A DNA stretch of 64,000 nucleotides from NCBI RefSeq assembly GCF_038069765.1, contig NZ_JBBPFS010000001.1, positions 558,001 to 622,000 of the forward strand, given 5' to 3'. Shown here in pieces: positions 41,053-50,046 of the stretch. Position 1 is the first letter of the stretch. Each line of letters begins with the position of its first letter. This stretch comes from Arthrobacter_B sp038069765. Its GTDB lineage: Bacteria > Actinomycetota > Actinomycetes > Actinomycetales > Micrococcaceae. Made by a program: the position numbers and the translations under genes. Under the pieces are notes generated by a model. The model worked only from the letters and a program-made list of their open reading frames with translations. It ran no database searches and was not told where the DNA came from.

Positions 41053-42741
41053 GTGAATAGAACAGCTGCCGCACTGAAAGCCCCCCGGGAACTCGCCAAA
41101 GGAACCATGCGCATTGTTGCGCTGGGCGGCATCGGCGAAATCGGCAGAAACATGACCGTATTCGAATTCGACGGCAAGCTGCTGATCGTTGACTGCGGTG
41201 TCCTTTTCCCCGAGGAAATCCACCCCGGCGTCAACCTGATCCTGCCTGACTTCTCCTACATCCGGGACCGCCTGCAGGACGTCGCCGGTGTTGTGCTGAC
41301 CCACGGCCACGAGGACCACATTGGCGGCATCCCCTACCTGCTGCGCGAACGCGCGGACATTCCCCTGATTGGTTCCAAGCTGACGCTCGCGTTTGTTGAA
41401 GCCAAGCTCAAGGAACACCGCATCACCCCGAAGCTGATCCAGGTCAAGGAAGGCGACCGCCGGACCATGGGCGGTTTCGACCTCGAGTTCGTGGCCGTCA
41501 ACCACTCCATCCCTGACAGCCTTGCCGTTGCCATCCGCACCGAGGCCGGAATGATCCTGCACACCGGTGACTTCAAGATGGACCAGTTCCCCCTGGACCG
41601 CCGCATCACCGACCTGGCCGGTTTCGCCCGCCTCGGCGCCGAAGGCGTGGACCTGTTCCTGACGGACTCCACCAACGCCGACGTTCCGGGCTTCATGGCG
41701 TCCGAAAAGGAACTTGCTCCCGCCATCGACACGGTGTTCCGCACCGCGCCGCGCCGGATCATTGTTTCCAGCTTCGCCAGCCACATCCACCGCATCCAGC
41801 AGGTCATCGACGCCGCCGACCGCTACAAGCGCAAGGTCGCCTTCGTGGGCCGGTCGATGATCCGGAACATGACCATCGCCGAGGAACTGGGCTACCTGAA
41901 CATCCCCAAGGGCATCCTGGTGGACTTCAAGGCGCTCCAGCGCTCCGATGACCCCAAGGTGGTGCTGATCTGCACCGGTTCGCAGGGCGAGCCGCTGGCC
42001 GCGCTGTCCCGCATGGCCAACAAGGACCACCCGATCCGCATCCAGGAGAATGACACCGTTCTGCTGGCCAGCTCGCTGATCCCGGGCAATGAGAACGCCA
42101 TCTACGGCGTCATCAACTCCCTGACCCAGCTCGGCGCCAACGTGGTCCACAAGGGCAACGCCAAGGTGCACGTCTCGGGTCACGCCAGTGCCGGCGAGCT
42201 CGCGTACTGCTACAACATCGTCAAGCCGCGCAACGTCATGCCGGTCCACGGCGAATGGCGCCACCTGAAGGCCAACGCAGCCATCGCCGTCGCCACCGGC
42301 ATGGATCCCCGCGACGTCGTCATTGCAGAAGACGGCGTGACGGTTGACCTGCGCCGCGGCCGCGCCTCGATTTCGGGCAAGGTTCCCGTTGGCCTGGTGT
42401 TTGTGGACGGCGACAGCGTCGGACACACCACCGAGGACGACCTCAAGGAGCGCATGCAGCTCTCCGAGCAGGGCTCGGTGACCGTCCTGGCGCTTATCGA
42501 TCCCGATACCGGCACCGTGGCTGAGCCGCCGGAGTTCTTCATCAAGGGCTTCGCCTGCACGCCGGGCGACGTCAAGAAGGCTGAAGCTGCCGTTGAGAAG
42601 GCCATCAACGATGCCGCCGGCCGCGGCCGCGGCGGACGCAACGAGGACCCGGAGGCCGTCATCGAACGCGCCACCGCCAACTGGATGCGCCGTTTCTACA
42701 ACCGCACTCCGGCGATCACCGCCATTGTTGTGGATGCCTAA
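41053..42741 (+). CDS. rnj: Ribonuclease J
   Basis: 562 residues from a GTG start. Metallo-beta-lactamase core with VVLTHGHEDHIGGIPYLLRE (about 77-96), LHTGDFKMDQFPLD and FLTDSTNADVPGF; beta-CASP part with IIVSSFASHIHRIQQVIDAA, GRSMIRNMTIAEELGYL, CTGSQGEPLAALSRM and HVSGHASAGEL; then the C-terminal oligomerisation domain ending RFYNRTPAITAIVVDA. Cytoplasmic exo/endoribonuclease of RNA maturation and decay. Full length and unremarkable; a strong terminator follows. Confidence 0.96.
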   Translation: MNRTAAALKAPRELAKGTMRIVALGGIGEIGRNMTVFEFDGKLLIVDCGVLFPEEIHPGVNLILPDFSYIRDRLQDVAGVVLTHGHEDHIGGIPYLLRERADIPLIGSKLTLAFVEAKLKEHRITPKLIQVKEGDRRTMGGFDLEFVAVNHSIPDSLAVAIRTEAGMILHTGDFKMDQFPLDRRITDLAGFARLGAEGVDLFLTDSTNADVPGFMASEKELAPAIDTVFRTAPRRIIVSSFASHIHRIQQVIDAADRYKRKVAFVGRSMIRNMTIAEELGYLNIPKGILVDFKALQRSDDPKVVLICTGSQGEPLAALSRMANKDHPIRIQENDTVLLASSLIPGNENAIYGVINSLTQLGANVVHKGNAKVHVSGHASAGELAYCYNIVKPRNVMPVHGEWRHLKANAAIAVATGMDPRDVVIAEDGVTVDLRRGRASISGKVPVGLVFVDGDSVGHTTEDDLKERMQLSEQGSVTVLALIDPDTGTVAEPPEFFIKGFACTPGDVKKAEAAVEKAINDAAGRGRGGRNEDPEAVIERATANWMRRFYNRTPAITAIVVDA

Positions 42742-42780
42742 AGCACCCGTGCCTGCCTAAAGCAGCAGCTGGGGGCACAA

Positions 42781-42827
42781 GAGGAGGAGCCGGCGTCGGA
42801 AATACGACGCCGGCTCCTCCTCTTTTT
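42781..42827 (+). terminator. Rho-independent terminator after RNase J
   Basis: GAGGAGGAGCCGGCGTCG, six bases, CGACGCCGGCTCCTCCTC, then TTTTT: an 18-bp perfect stem and T run 39 bases after the stop. Confidence 0.95.
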
Positions 42828-42860
42828 GCCGGTACTACCGGGATTGTGGACGAGGTCTTC

Positions 42861-43412
42861 TCACCGGGTCGAGCCCGTGGTGGCCGACGTGACCGGCAAA
42901 CTGCCCGGCGGCATGGACCTGCCGGCCAGAATCTGTTCCCGCAGAATATCCGCGTGTCCGCAGTGCTGGGCGAGCTCGCGGAGCATGTGAAGGTAGATCC
43001 AGCGCATCGGCACCGGACCCCGCCTGTTACCCGTCACGACGTCGTCAAGGTCCAGCAGAGCAGACGCGGCCCGTGATTCCTCACAGATCCGGCGATGGGC
43101 GTCCTGCACGGACTGGATGGTGTCCGCCGTGTAGAGCTGAAAGGACTCATCGGGACCCGGAGGACACCCGATGTCTTCCCGGGAGCGGCACGTGACGGCT
43201 TCGTTGAACCACACCTGCTCCACGAAGGAGGCGTGCTTGACCAGCCCCAGCAGCGTTGTTCCGGATGGAACGAGCCGTGTGCGGACCTCCGCTTCCGTGA
43301 GCCCCTCCAGACTGTCCCGAATGAATGCTCGATGCTCGTCGAGGAACAGCTGGAATTGCCTAGCCAGCGGTGCTGCGAAAGCGGAGGCATCCTGAGCTGA
43401 TGAAGTGATCAC
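42861..43412 (-). CDS. DinB/DUF664-family protein
   Basis: 183 residues of the DinB four-helix fold. GTTLLGLVKHASFVEQVWFNE carries the first metal-type His, and YLHMLRELAQHCGHADILRE (about 140-159) the other two. Such proteins are putative metal-dependent enzymes, some of them thiol transferases using mycothiol or bacillithiol; the actual reaction is unknown here. Encoded alone between the RNase J terminator and the LanB-like gene. Confidence 0.8.
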   Translation of the reverse strand: MITSSAQDASAFAAPLARQFQLFLDEHRAFIRDSLEGLTEAEVRTRLVPSGTTLLGLVKHASFVEQVWFNEAVTCRSREDIGCPPGPDESFQLYTADTIQSVQDAHRRICEESRAASALLDLDDVVTGNRRGPVPMRWIYLHMLRELAQHCGHADILREQILAGRSMPPGSLPVTSATTGSTR

Positions 43413-43489
43413 GAACGAGACACTACCGTCAGTGGAGCATCACCGTGCGAGGGCAGCCGCACTGTGATGCTTCACCGCTTCAGCTAACG

Positions 43490-44485
43490 CTATGCCGGCT
43501 CTCCATCTGCTGGCCGGCCGTTCCGCCGTCCTCCGGAGCGGCCGGCCAGGAGGTCGGCTTCGCGGTCCCTGCTCCAGGTCCGGGCGAACAACCCGAGAGC
43601 GGCTTGATCCAAAAGGGTGATGCCCAGGCGATTGAGCAACTGACTGGTCTGGTACATGGTGAGATGGAGGGCGCTGCGGCTGACTTTTTCCTTGTCAGCG
43701 CGGTACAAGTAGGAGTCGATGGCTTTGGACCAGCGCCTGCGCCAGTTGGCTACTGCGGGCTCCGAGGCTGTTGCTGCCATGAGCCGGTGTGCAGGCGGTA
43801 CCCGGGGTGCCAGCTGACCTGTCAGAAGGTCGCGCCGGCGTGCTGCTTCGCTGCCCAGGGACGCGGTGCAGCTGCGCAGATGCGCGTCCCAGTAAAAGTC
43901 CCAGGAGACGGCCCGACGGTCGGGCCAGGTGGAAGACCGTGGTCCGCGCATCATCGCATGGCAGGAATCATGCAGAAGTAAGGCTGCAAGGGGGGACCGG
44001 CTGTTTGCCCCGGGGAATCGGGCAACCGCCCACACGGCGAGGTCAGAGCCCAGTTCGGAGACCTCAGCCGCGAGGGCGATACCCTCCAGCCCGCCAAATT
44101 TAGCCAGGGCCGCTTCAACGTAGGCTGGAACCGGTTCCGTATTCCAGCGTGTGGGCACAGGACCGGACCCGCTGATGCTGATTTCCACTTCGCCCAGATG
44201 GGGGGCAGAGAGCTGTACCAGTGCCAGTGCAAAAGACTGCAGCCGTTCAAAAACGCCCGGCGACGCGAGGACCCGGACCTGAACGGAGGGATTGGTTGGG
44301 GCGAGGTGACGGCTGTACGTCCACCGTTCCGCCCCCCATATTCTGGCCTGCGCGGCAAAGGGTGTCACAATGTGACCAATAACCGCGTCAGTAAAGTCCT
44401 TCCTTGTAGGTTGAATTGTCAGTGTCCACCACACGACGTCGTTATTTAGCGGATTTGCTGCACCAGCCGTACTCACTTGGCTCAT
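43490..44485 (-). CDS. Lantibiotic dehydratase C-terminal-type (thiopeptide-type bacteriocin biosynthesis) protein
   Basis: 331 residues from the ATG at 44485 behind GGGGGAAGA. It begins VVWWTLTIQPTRKDFTDAVIGH and has ERWTYSRHLAPTNPSVQVRV, followed by PVPAYVEAALAKFGGLEGIA and DSYLYRADKEKVSRSALHLTM. These are features of the SpaB C-terminal/LanB elimination domain, which removes glutamate from glutamylated Ser/Thr to make dehydroamino acids in lanthipeptides and thiopeptides. The usual glutamylation-domain partner, cyclase and precursor gene are not visible nearby. The C-terminal 20 residues are Arg/Gly-rich. Family call is fair; function here is open. Confidence 0.65.
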   Translation of the reverse strand: MSQVSTAGAANPLNNDVVWWTLTIQPTRKDFTDAVIGHIVTPFAAQARIWGAERWTYSRHLAPTNPSVQVRVLASPGVFERLQSFALALVQLSAPHLGEVEISISGSGPVPTRWNTEPVPAYVEAALAKFGGLEGIALAAEVSELGSDLAVWAVARFPGANSRSPLAALLLHDSCHAMMRGPRSSTWPDRRAVSWDFYWDAHLRSCTASLGSEAARRRDLLTGQLAPRVPPAHRLMAATASEPAVANWRRRWSKAIDSYLYRADKEKVSRSALHLTMYQTSQLLNRLGITLLDQAALGLFARTWSRDREADLLAGRSGGRRNGRPADGEPA

Positions 44486-44690
44486 TCTTCCCCCAGAAAC
44501 ATGTCAGTGCACCGGCCGTGCGAATGGGGGCCGGGTTCCCAAAGCAGTTATGATTCCACCTAACCAACCGGCCCGGTTGATTCAGGACAGCAATTCCTCA
44601 CAGATTGTGGATGAACTTGCTAAATATGCTTGCCTATGCCCATCGGGTGACGCCGTCGGGGAGTACAGCCGGCTATCCGGCAGGTGCCCC

Positions 44691-45191
44691 ATGAGCGGCG
44701 CCATAGCCGGGAAAGTTGCCGAATGCCTCCGCCACGAACTCCGCAGCTACTTTGGCGGCGTTGCGTTCCAGGTAACCCCGGAAACGGGCTACGGCACTTC
44801 CATCATTGAGGTCGCCTGGGCAGACGGTCCGCCGCTGTATGCCGCCGACGTCGTCGTGCGGCAAACGATGCGCCGGCTTAGGGAGGAAATCGGCCACGGA
44901 CAGGAACTCTCCTCCTGCCGGATCTCCAAGCGGAGAACCATGAGCCCCGACGCAGAGGAGAAGATCCTCGGCCTGCTCGGTTCCGCCCTGGGGATCGAAG
45001 AATTCGACATGGACGCAATCCTCCCCACTCCGCCGCTGCTTGCCCGGCCGGAAGGGCGTTTTACCGAGGGGACTATTCCCGAATTCCTGGACCTGTTATT
45101 CGAGAAGCTGTCATTTTGCCGTGAATGTCCGGCTCCGGCCTCGGGCGGGGACCTGCCCTGCCCGTGCATCATTGTGTGCCCCGACCGCTGA
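44691..45191 (+). CDS. Small protein with LPD29-like domain and Cys-rich C-terminus
   Basis: 166 residues from the ATG at 44691 (an in-frame ATG at 44550 would add 47 residues, but the domain begins here). The first 70 residues, with LRHELRSYFGGVAFQVTPE and SIIEVAWADGPPLYAADVV, resemble the LPD29 domain found in phage- and plasmid-associated proteins. The last 25 residues contain five cysteines (FCREC and CPCIIVC), suggesting metal binding or disulfides. It is divergent from the LanB-like gene, about 200 bases away, and upstream of kdp. Function unknown. Confidence 0.5.
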   Translation: MSGAIAGKVAECLRHELRSYFGGVAFQVTPETGYGTSIIEVAWADGPPLYAADVVVRQTMRRLREEIGHGQELSSCRISKRRTMSPDAEEKILGLLGSALGIEEFDMDAILPTPPLLARPEGRFTEGTIPEFLDLLFEKLSFCRECPAPASGGDLPCPCIIVCPDR

Positions 45192-45217
45192 ATTTCCGTT
45201 ATGGTCCTGCCCGGGTC

Positions 45218-45247
45218 CGTTAGGAATCCGTAAGGAAACGTAAATAC
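45218..45247 (+). promoter_or_regulatory. Direct repeats upstream of kdp, candidate KdpE site
   Basis: CGTTAGGAA (45218), CGTAAGGAA (45229) and CGTAAATAC (45239): three related 9-mers spaced 11 and 10 bases, about one helical turn. This is the pattern bound by OmpR/KdpE-type response regulators, and it lies 95-124 bases before the first kdp ORF. Confidence 0.5.
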
Positions 45248-45341
45248 CCCCGGGGACGGGCATCTAATCGTTGAGGCGCCTTTACGCCTCCGCCGGCTGC
45301 TGTGTTGGTGGAAGAAAACGATCTGATCCCTGGGGGTCCCC

Positions 45342-45425
45342 TTGCTAGACGCAGTTATTGTGCTGGGCATTGCGGCGTTTTTTGCCGCCCTGTTCCTGAG
45401 CATCCGGGCGGTGGAGAAGCTGTGA
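45342..45425 (+). CDS. 27-residue single-membrane-segment ORF preceding kdpF
   Basis: TTG start at 45342, five bases after a CTGGGGGT ribosome-binding-type sequence. It encodes MLDAVIVLGIAAFFAALFLS plus IRAVEKL, one hydrophobic helix with a charged C-terminus. Its TGA overlaps the GTG of kdpF (GTGA), so kdpF translation may depend on it. The size is like KdpF, but the sequence is different and lacks the PERF ending. It could be a second small regulatory subunit of the Kdp complex or a coupling leader. Not recognised as a known family. Confidence 0.5.
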   Translation: MLDAVIVLGIAAFFAALFLSIRAVEKL

Positions 45426-45511
45426 TCTTCTTTGACGTCCTGTCCCTGGTCCTGGCTGCTGCCGCAGCGGTTTATCTGCTGGCCGCACTGATCCGGCCGG
45501 AGCGGTTCTAA
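45422..45511 (+). CDS. kdpF: Potassium-transporting ATPase small subunit KdpF
   Basis: 29 residues from a GTG: one hydrophobic helix (LSLVLAAAAAVYLLAALI) ending in RPERF, the standard KdpF C-terminus. Stabilises the KdpFABC complex in the membrane. Stop overlaps the kdpA start (TAATG). Confidence 0.9.
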   Translation: MIFFDVLSLVLAAAAAVYLLAALIRPERF

Positions 45512-47172
45512 TGGGTGTCTGGCCGGCTGTCGCCTCGTTCCTCCTGGTGGCACTGCTGCTCGCCGCACTCTACCGTCCACTGGGCGACTACATGGCCCGG
45601 TTCTACACCTCCACTAAGAATCTTGCGGTTGAACGCGGCTTTTACCGCCTGATCGGGGTCGACTCCGCTGCCCGGCAATCCTGGCAGTCATATCTGCGCA
45701 GTGTCCTGGCGTTTTCGGCCATTGGCATGCTGTTCCTCTACGTGCTGCAGCGCACCCAGCATCTGCTGCCGGGATCCCTCGGGCTGCCCCCTGTGCCGGA
45801 AGGCCTCGCCTTCAACACTGCGGCGTCCTTTGTAGCCAATACCAACTGGCAGTCCTATTCGCCGGAAGTGACCATGGGCTATGCGGTCCAGCTCACCGGA
45901 CTTGCCGTGCAGAACTTCCTCTCCGCCGCCGTCGGCCTGGCAGTTGCCGTGGCCCTGGTCCGTGCCTTCGCTTCCCGTAAAGAAGACACCATCGGCAATT
46001 TCTGGACCGATATGACCCGCTCCGTCCTGCGCCTGCTGCTTCCCGGCGCCTTCCTCGGCGCGCTGGTGCTGCTGGCTGGAGGCGTGATCCAGAACTTCAA
46101 CGGCTTCACCGACGCAGCGACACTCAGTGGCGGCACCCAGAGCATTCCGGGCGGCCCGGTGGCCTCGCAGGAGGCCATCAAGCTCCTGGGAACCAACGGC
46201 GGCGGTTTCTTCAACGCCAACTCATCCCATCCGTTCGAGAATCCCTCGGCCTGGACCAATCTGGTCCAGATTGTGCTGATGCTCGCCATTCCCTTCAGCC
46301 TTCCCCGCACTTTCGGCACCATACTGGGCGACCGGAAGCAGGGCTACGCGATCCTCGCGGCAATGGCGGGAATCTTCACCGTTTCAGCAGCTGCCATGAC
46401 GGCACTCGAGTTCTCCGCGGCCTCGGGGGAGGCCGGTTCCATGGAAGGGAAGGAACAGCGCTTCGGCATTGCAGCGTCGACCCTGTTCGGCACCACCAGC
46501 ACGGCCACTTCCACCGGCGCGGTGAACTCCATGCATGACAGCTTCAGCCCGCTGGGCGGCATGATGGCCATGCTGAACATGATGCTCGGCGAGGTGGCAC
46601 CGGGCGGTGTCGGATCGGGCCTGTACGGGATGCTGATCCTGGCCCTGGTGACCTCCTTCATCGCCGGCCTGCTCGTGGGCCGCACCCCTGAATATCTCGG
46701 CAAGAAGATCGGCCCGCGCGAAATCAAGCTGGCCAGCCTCTACCTGCTGACCATGCCCACCGTCGTCCTGGCCGGCACGGCACTGAGCTTCGCCGTCCCG
46801 GGCATCCGCGAGGATGTGCAGGACACCTCGATCCTCAACCCCGGACTGCACGGCTTCAGCGAGGTTCTCTACGCCTTCACATCCGCCGCGAACAACAACG
46901 GTTCCGCATTTGCCGGGCTCACGGCCAACACTCCGTGGCTGAACACAGCCCTGGGCCTGGCTATGCTGCTGGGCCGGTTCCTGCCAATGCTCTTTGTCCT
47001 GGCACTGGCCGGTTCCCTCGCTGCACAGGACCGGGTGCCGGTATCCGCCGGAACCCTGCCCACCCACCGACCCCAGGCAGTGGTGATGCTGTGCGGCGTC
47101 ACCGTCATCGTGACCGCACTGACCTTCTTTCCCGTACTCGCGCTGGGTCCCCTGGCGGAAGGGTTGCTCTGA
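45511..47172 (+). CDS. kdpA: Potassium-transporting ATPase potassium-binding subunit KdpA
   Basis: 553 residues with about ten membrane segments. Selectivity-filter-like loops are seen, including FVANTNWQSYSPE, LGTNGGGFFNANSSHPFENP, FGTTSTATSTGAVNSMHDS and FTSAANNNGSAFAGL. It forms the potassium channel-like pathway of the P-type pump KdpFABC, expressed when potassium is scarce. Full length. Next gene begins two bases after the stop. Confidence 0.96.
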   Translation: MGVWPAVASFLLVALLLAALYRPLGDYMARFYTSTKNLAVERGFYRLIGVDSAARQSWQSYLRSVLAFSAIGMLFLYVLQRTQHLLPGSLGLPPVPEGLAFNTAASFVANTNWQSYSPEVTMGYAVQLTGLAVQNFLSAAVGLAVAVALVRAFASRKEDTIGNFWTDMTRSVLRLLLPGAFLGALVLLAGGVIQNFNGFTDAATLSGGTQSIPGGPVASQEAIKLLGTNGGGFFNANSSHPFENPSAWTNLVQIVLMLAIPFSLPRTFGTILGDRKQGYAILAAMAGIFTVSAAAMTALEFSAASGEAGSMEGKEQRFGIAASTLFGTTSTATSTGAVNSMHDSFSPLGGMMAMLNMMLGEVAPGGVGSGLYGMLILALVTSFIAGLLVGRTPEYLGKKIGPREIKLASLYLLTMPTVVLAGTALSFAVPGIREDVQDTSILNPGLHGFSEVLYAFTSAANNNGSAFAGLTANTPWLNTALGLAMLLGRFLPMLFVLALAGSLAAQDRVPVSAGTLPTHRPQAVVMLCGVTVIVTALTFFPVLALGPLAEGLL

Positions 47173-47174
47173 CC

Positions 47175-49370
47175 ATGACCACCTTGACGAAAAACTCCAG
47201 TACCCATCAGCCCGGGTCAGATCCCGGCTCCGCTGCGGACAGCCCGGCAGCGGCCTCCGGAAGCAAAAGCGGCCAGGGAAGCGGTTTCTCCGTAGCCCAG
47301 CTTGCCGCTGCCTTTCCGGGGGCCCTGCGCAAGCTGGATCCGCGGATCATGTGGCATACGCCGGTGATGTTCATCGTGGAGGCGGGCGCCGCGCTGATTA
47401 CCGTCATTGCAGTGGCGGAGTCCGTCACCGGCAGTGCCGGCGCCTCCGGGGGCAGCGCGGTTCCGGGCAGCTTCACCTGGCTGATTGCGGCCTGGCTCTG
47501 GCTAACCGTCATCTTCGCCAACCTCGCCGAATCCGTGGCCGAGGGCAGGGGCAAGGCCCAGGCGGCGTCGCTGCGCGCCACCCGCACCACCACTCCTGCA
47601 CAGCGGGTCTCCGGCTACGATCCCTCCGGTGATCCGTCCGCGTCCCGCACTTCGGTGGAGGAGGTTGCCTCCGCCGATCTGGTGCTCGACGACGTCGTGG
47701 TGGTCACCGCGGGCGGAATCATCCCCGGTGACGGCGACATCGTTGACGGCATCGCGTCGGTGGACGAATCCGCGATTACGGGTGAATCCGCTCCCGTGGT
47801 CCGGGAGTCCGGCGGCGACCGTTCAGCGGTTACCGGCGGCACCCGGGTCCTCTCGGACCGGATCGTCGTGCGGATTACCAGCAAGCCGGGGGAGACCTTT
47901 GTGGACCGAATGATCCGCCTGGTGGAAGGGGCAGCCCGGCAGAAAACGCCGAACGAGATCGCCCTGGACATCCTGCTGGCCACCCTGTCCCTGATCTTCC
48001 TGGTGGTGGTGGTGACGCTGAACCCGCTCGCCGGGTATGCCGGTGCCGCCGTGAGTATTCCGGTGCTGGTGGCGCTGCTGGTCTGTTTGATCCCCACCAC
48101 CATTGGTGCGCTGCTCTCCGCCATCGGCATCGCCGGCATGGACCGGCTGGTCCAGCACAATGTGCTGGCCATGTCCGGTCGCGCCGTTGAGGCCGCCGGT
48201 GACGTCACCACGCTGCTGCTGGATAAAACCGGCACCATTACCTACGGCAACCGGCAGGCCGCGGGCTTCATCCCGGTGGCCGGGGCTGACCGGGACGAAC
48301 TTATTCGTGCCGCCGTCCTGTCCTCGGCGGAAGACCCGACGCCGGAAGGCAAATCGATCGTGGACCTGGCAGCAGGCATGGGCATGACATATGTCAAAGA
48401 CGCCGACGCCGTCAGCGTTCCCTTCACCGCCCAGACCCGGATGAGCGGCCTGGACAGTGCCGACGGAACCCGGATCCGCAAGGGTGCAGGCTCGGCCGTC
48501 ATGGACTGGGCGGCGGAGTCCGGCGGCATCGAGGTTGAGGTGCTCTCGGATCTGACGTACCAGGTGGACAAGATCTCCTCGGGCGGCGGCACGCCGCTGG
48601 TGGTGGCGGTCCGCGATGCCGACAGCAGCGCCAGGATTCTCGGCGTCGTGCACCTGAAGGACGTGGTCAAGGACGGCCTGCGGGAACGTTTCGCCCAGCT
48701 GCGCACCATGGGCATCCGCACGGTCATGATCACGGGCGACAATCCCCGCACCGCTAAGGCGATTGCCGCCGAGGCCGGGGTGGATGACTTCCTGGCCGAA
48801 GCCACCCCGGAGGACAAAATGGCACTGATCCGCAGGGAACAGGCCAAAGGCCAGCTGGTGGCCATGACCGGGGACGGCACCAATGATGCCCCGGCACTGG
48901 CCCAGGCCGACGTCGGTGTGGCCATGAATACCGGAACGTCGGCTGCGAAGGAGGCCGGCAACATGGTGGACCTGGACTCGGATCCGACCAAGCTGATCGA
49001 TATTGTCCGGATCGGCAAGCAGCTGCTGATCACCCGCGGAGCCCTGACCACGTTCTCGATCGCCAATGACGTGGCCAAGTACTTTGCGATCATTCCCGCC
49101 ATGTTCATGGGGGTGTTCCCGGGACTGGCCGTCCTGAACGTCATGAACCTGCACTCGCCCTCCTCAGCGATCCTCTCCGCCGTCATCTTCAATGCGGTGG
49201 TGATCATCGCCCTGATTCCGCTGGCACTGCGCGGCGTGAAATACCGTGCCGCCAACGCCTCGGGGATCCTGACCCGCAACCTGCTGGTCTTCGGCGTCGG
49301 CGGGGTGGTGGCACCCTTCATCGGGATCAAGCTCATCGATCTGGCCGTCAGCCTGATTCCGGGGTTCTGA
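47175..49370 (+). CDS. kdpB: Potassium-transporting P-type ATPase subunit KdpB
   Basis: 731 residues from the ATG at 47175. After a Ser/Gly-rich ~45-residue lead come the actuator motif SAITGESAPVVRES, the phosphorylation site LLLDKTGTITYGN, MITGDNPRTAKAIAAEAGVD and MTGDGTNDAPALAQADVGVA. Catalytic ATPase subunit of KdpFABC. All catalytic motifs are intact. The N-terminal extension is slightly longer than in enteric KdpB. Confidence 0.96.
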   Translation: MTTLTKNSSTHQPGSDPGSAADSPAAASGSKSGQGSGFSVAQLAAAFPGALRKLDPRIMWHTPVMFIVEAGAALITVIAVAESVTGSAGASGGSAVPGSFTWLIAAWLWLTVIFANLAESVAEGRGKAQAASLRATRTTTPAQRVSGYDPSGDPSASRTSVEEVASADLVLDDVVVVTAGGIIPGDGDIVDGIASVDESAITGESAPVVRESGGDRSAVTGGTRVLSDRIVVRITSKPGETFVDRMIRLVEGAARQKTPNEIALDILLATLSLIFLVVVVTLNPLAGYAGAAVSIPVLVALLVCLIPTTIGALLSAIGIAGMDRLVQHNVLAMSGRAVEAAGDVTTLLLDKTGTITYGNRQAAGFIPVAGADRDELIRAAVLSSAEDPTPEGKSIVDLAAGMGMTYVKDADAVSVPFTAQTRMSGLDSADGTRIRKGAGSAVMDWAAESGGIEVEVLSDLTYQVDKISSGGGTPLVVAVRDADSSARILGVVHLKDVVKDGLRERFAQLRTMGIRTVMITGDNPRTAKAIAAEAGVDDFLAEATPEDKMALIRREQAKGQLVAMTGDGTNDAPALAQADVGVAMNTGTSAAKEAGNMVDLDSDPTKLIDIVRIGKQLLITRGALTTFSIANDVAKYFAIIPAMFMGVFPGLAVLNVMNLHSPSSAILSAVIFNAVVIIALIPLALRGVKYRAANASGILTRNLLVFGVGGVVAPFIGIKLIDLAVSLIPGF

Positions 49371-49434
49371 TGCGGCAGGTGCGGGCAGCACACCCGGACA
49401 GACAAAACACCACAACTTATCCCCAGGGAGCATC

Positions 49435-50043
49435 ATGAGTACCGCACGCACGTCCGCCCGGCAGCTGGGAGTGGCCCTTCGGGCCGTCGCTGTCCTAACC
49501 CTCGCACTGGGCCTCGTCTATCCGCTGGTGGTCACCGGCCTAGGCCAGGCGGTGGCCGGCAACCGGGCCAACGGTTCCCCGGTTACCGTGGACGGCACAA
49601 CAGTGGGTTCCGAGCTGATCGGCCAGTCCTTTACGGACGAAAACGGTGCAGCCCTGCCGCAGTGGTTCCAGTCCCGGCCGTCGGCTGCCGGAGACGGGTA
49701 CGACGGCGGGGCCTCCGGCGGCTCGAACCTGGGCCCCACCAACCCGGATCTGGCAGCAGCAATCCGGGAACGGCGCACCGCCGTCGCCGAGCTGGAGGGA
49801 GTGGACCCGGATGACGTGCCGGCGGACGCCCTGACGGCGTCGTCGTCGGGCCTGGATCCCCACATCAGCCCCGAATACGCGCTGTTGCAGGCGGATAGGG
49901 TCGCTGCCGAACGCGGCCTGGGTACCGGCGAAGTGCGGGCGCTGGTCGAGGCTGCGGTGGAGGGCAGGCAGGCAGGAGTGCTGGGTCAGGGCCGGGTCAA
50001 CGTGTTGAAGCTGAACATCGCGCTCTCGGAGCTGGACACTTAG
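49435..50043 (+). CDS. kdpC: Potassium-transporting ATPase subunit KdpC
   Basis: 202 residues. One N-terminal membrane segment (VALRAVAVLTLALGLVYPLV), then the outer domain with WFQSRPSAAGDGYDGGASGG, SNLGPTNPDL, SSSGLDPHISPEYALLQADR and VNVLKLNIALSEL. Assists KdpA/KdpB assembly and nucleotide affinity. Separated from kdpB by 64 bases and followed by kdpD after three. Confidence 0.95.
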   Translation: MSTARTSARQLGVALRAVAVLTLALGLVYPLVVTGLGQAVAGNRANGSPVTVDGTTVGSELIGQSFTDENGAALPQWFQSRPSAAGDGYDGGASGGSNLGPTNPDLAAAIRERRTAVAELEGVDPDDVPADALTASSSGLDPHISPEYALLQADRVAAERGLGTGEVRALVEAAVEGRQAGVLGQGRVNVLKLNIALSELDT

Positions 50044-50046
50044 AAC

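Noticed and set aside
45192..45341. Possible c-di-AMP (ydaO-type) riboswitch before kdp
   Set aside because: Only about 150 bases are available and no matching conserved core could be recognised by eye.
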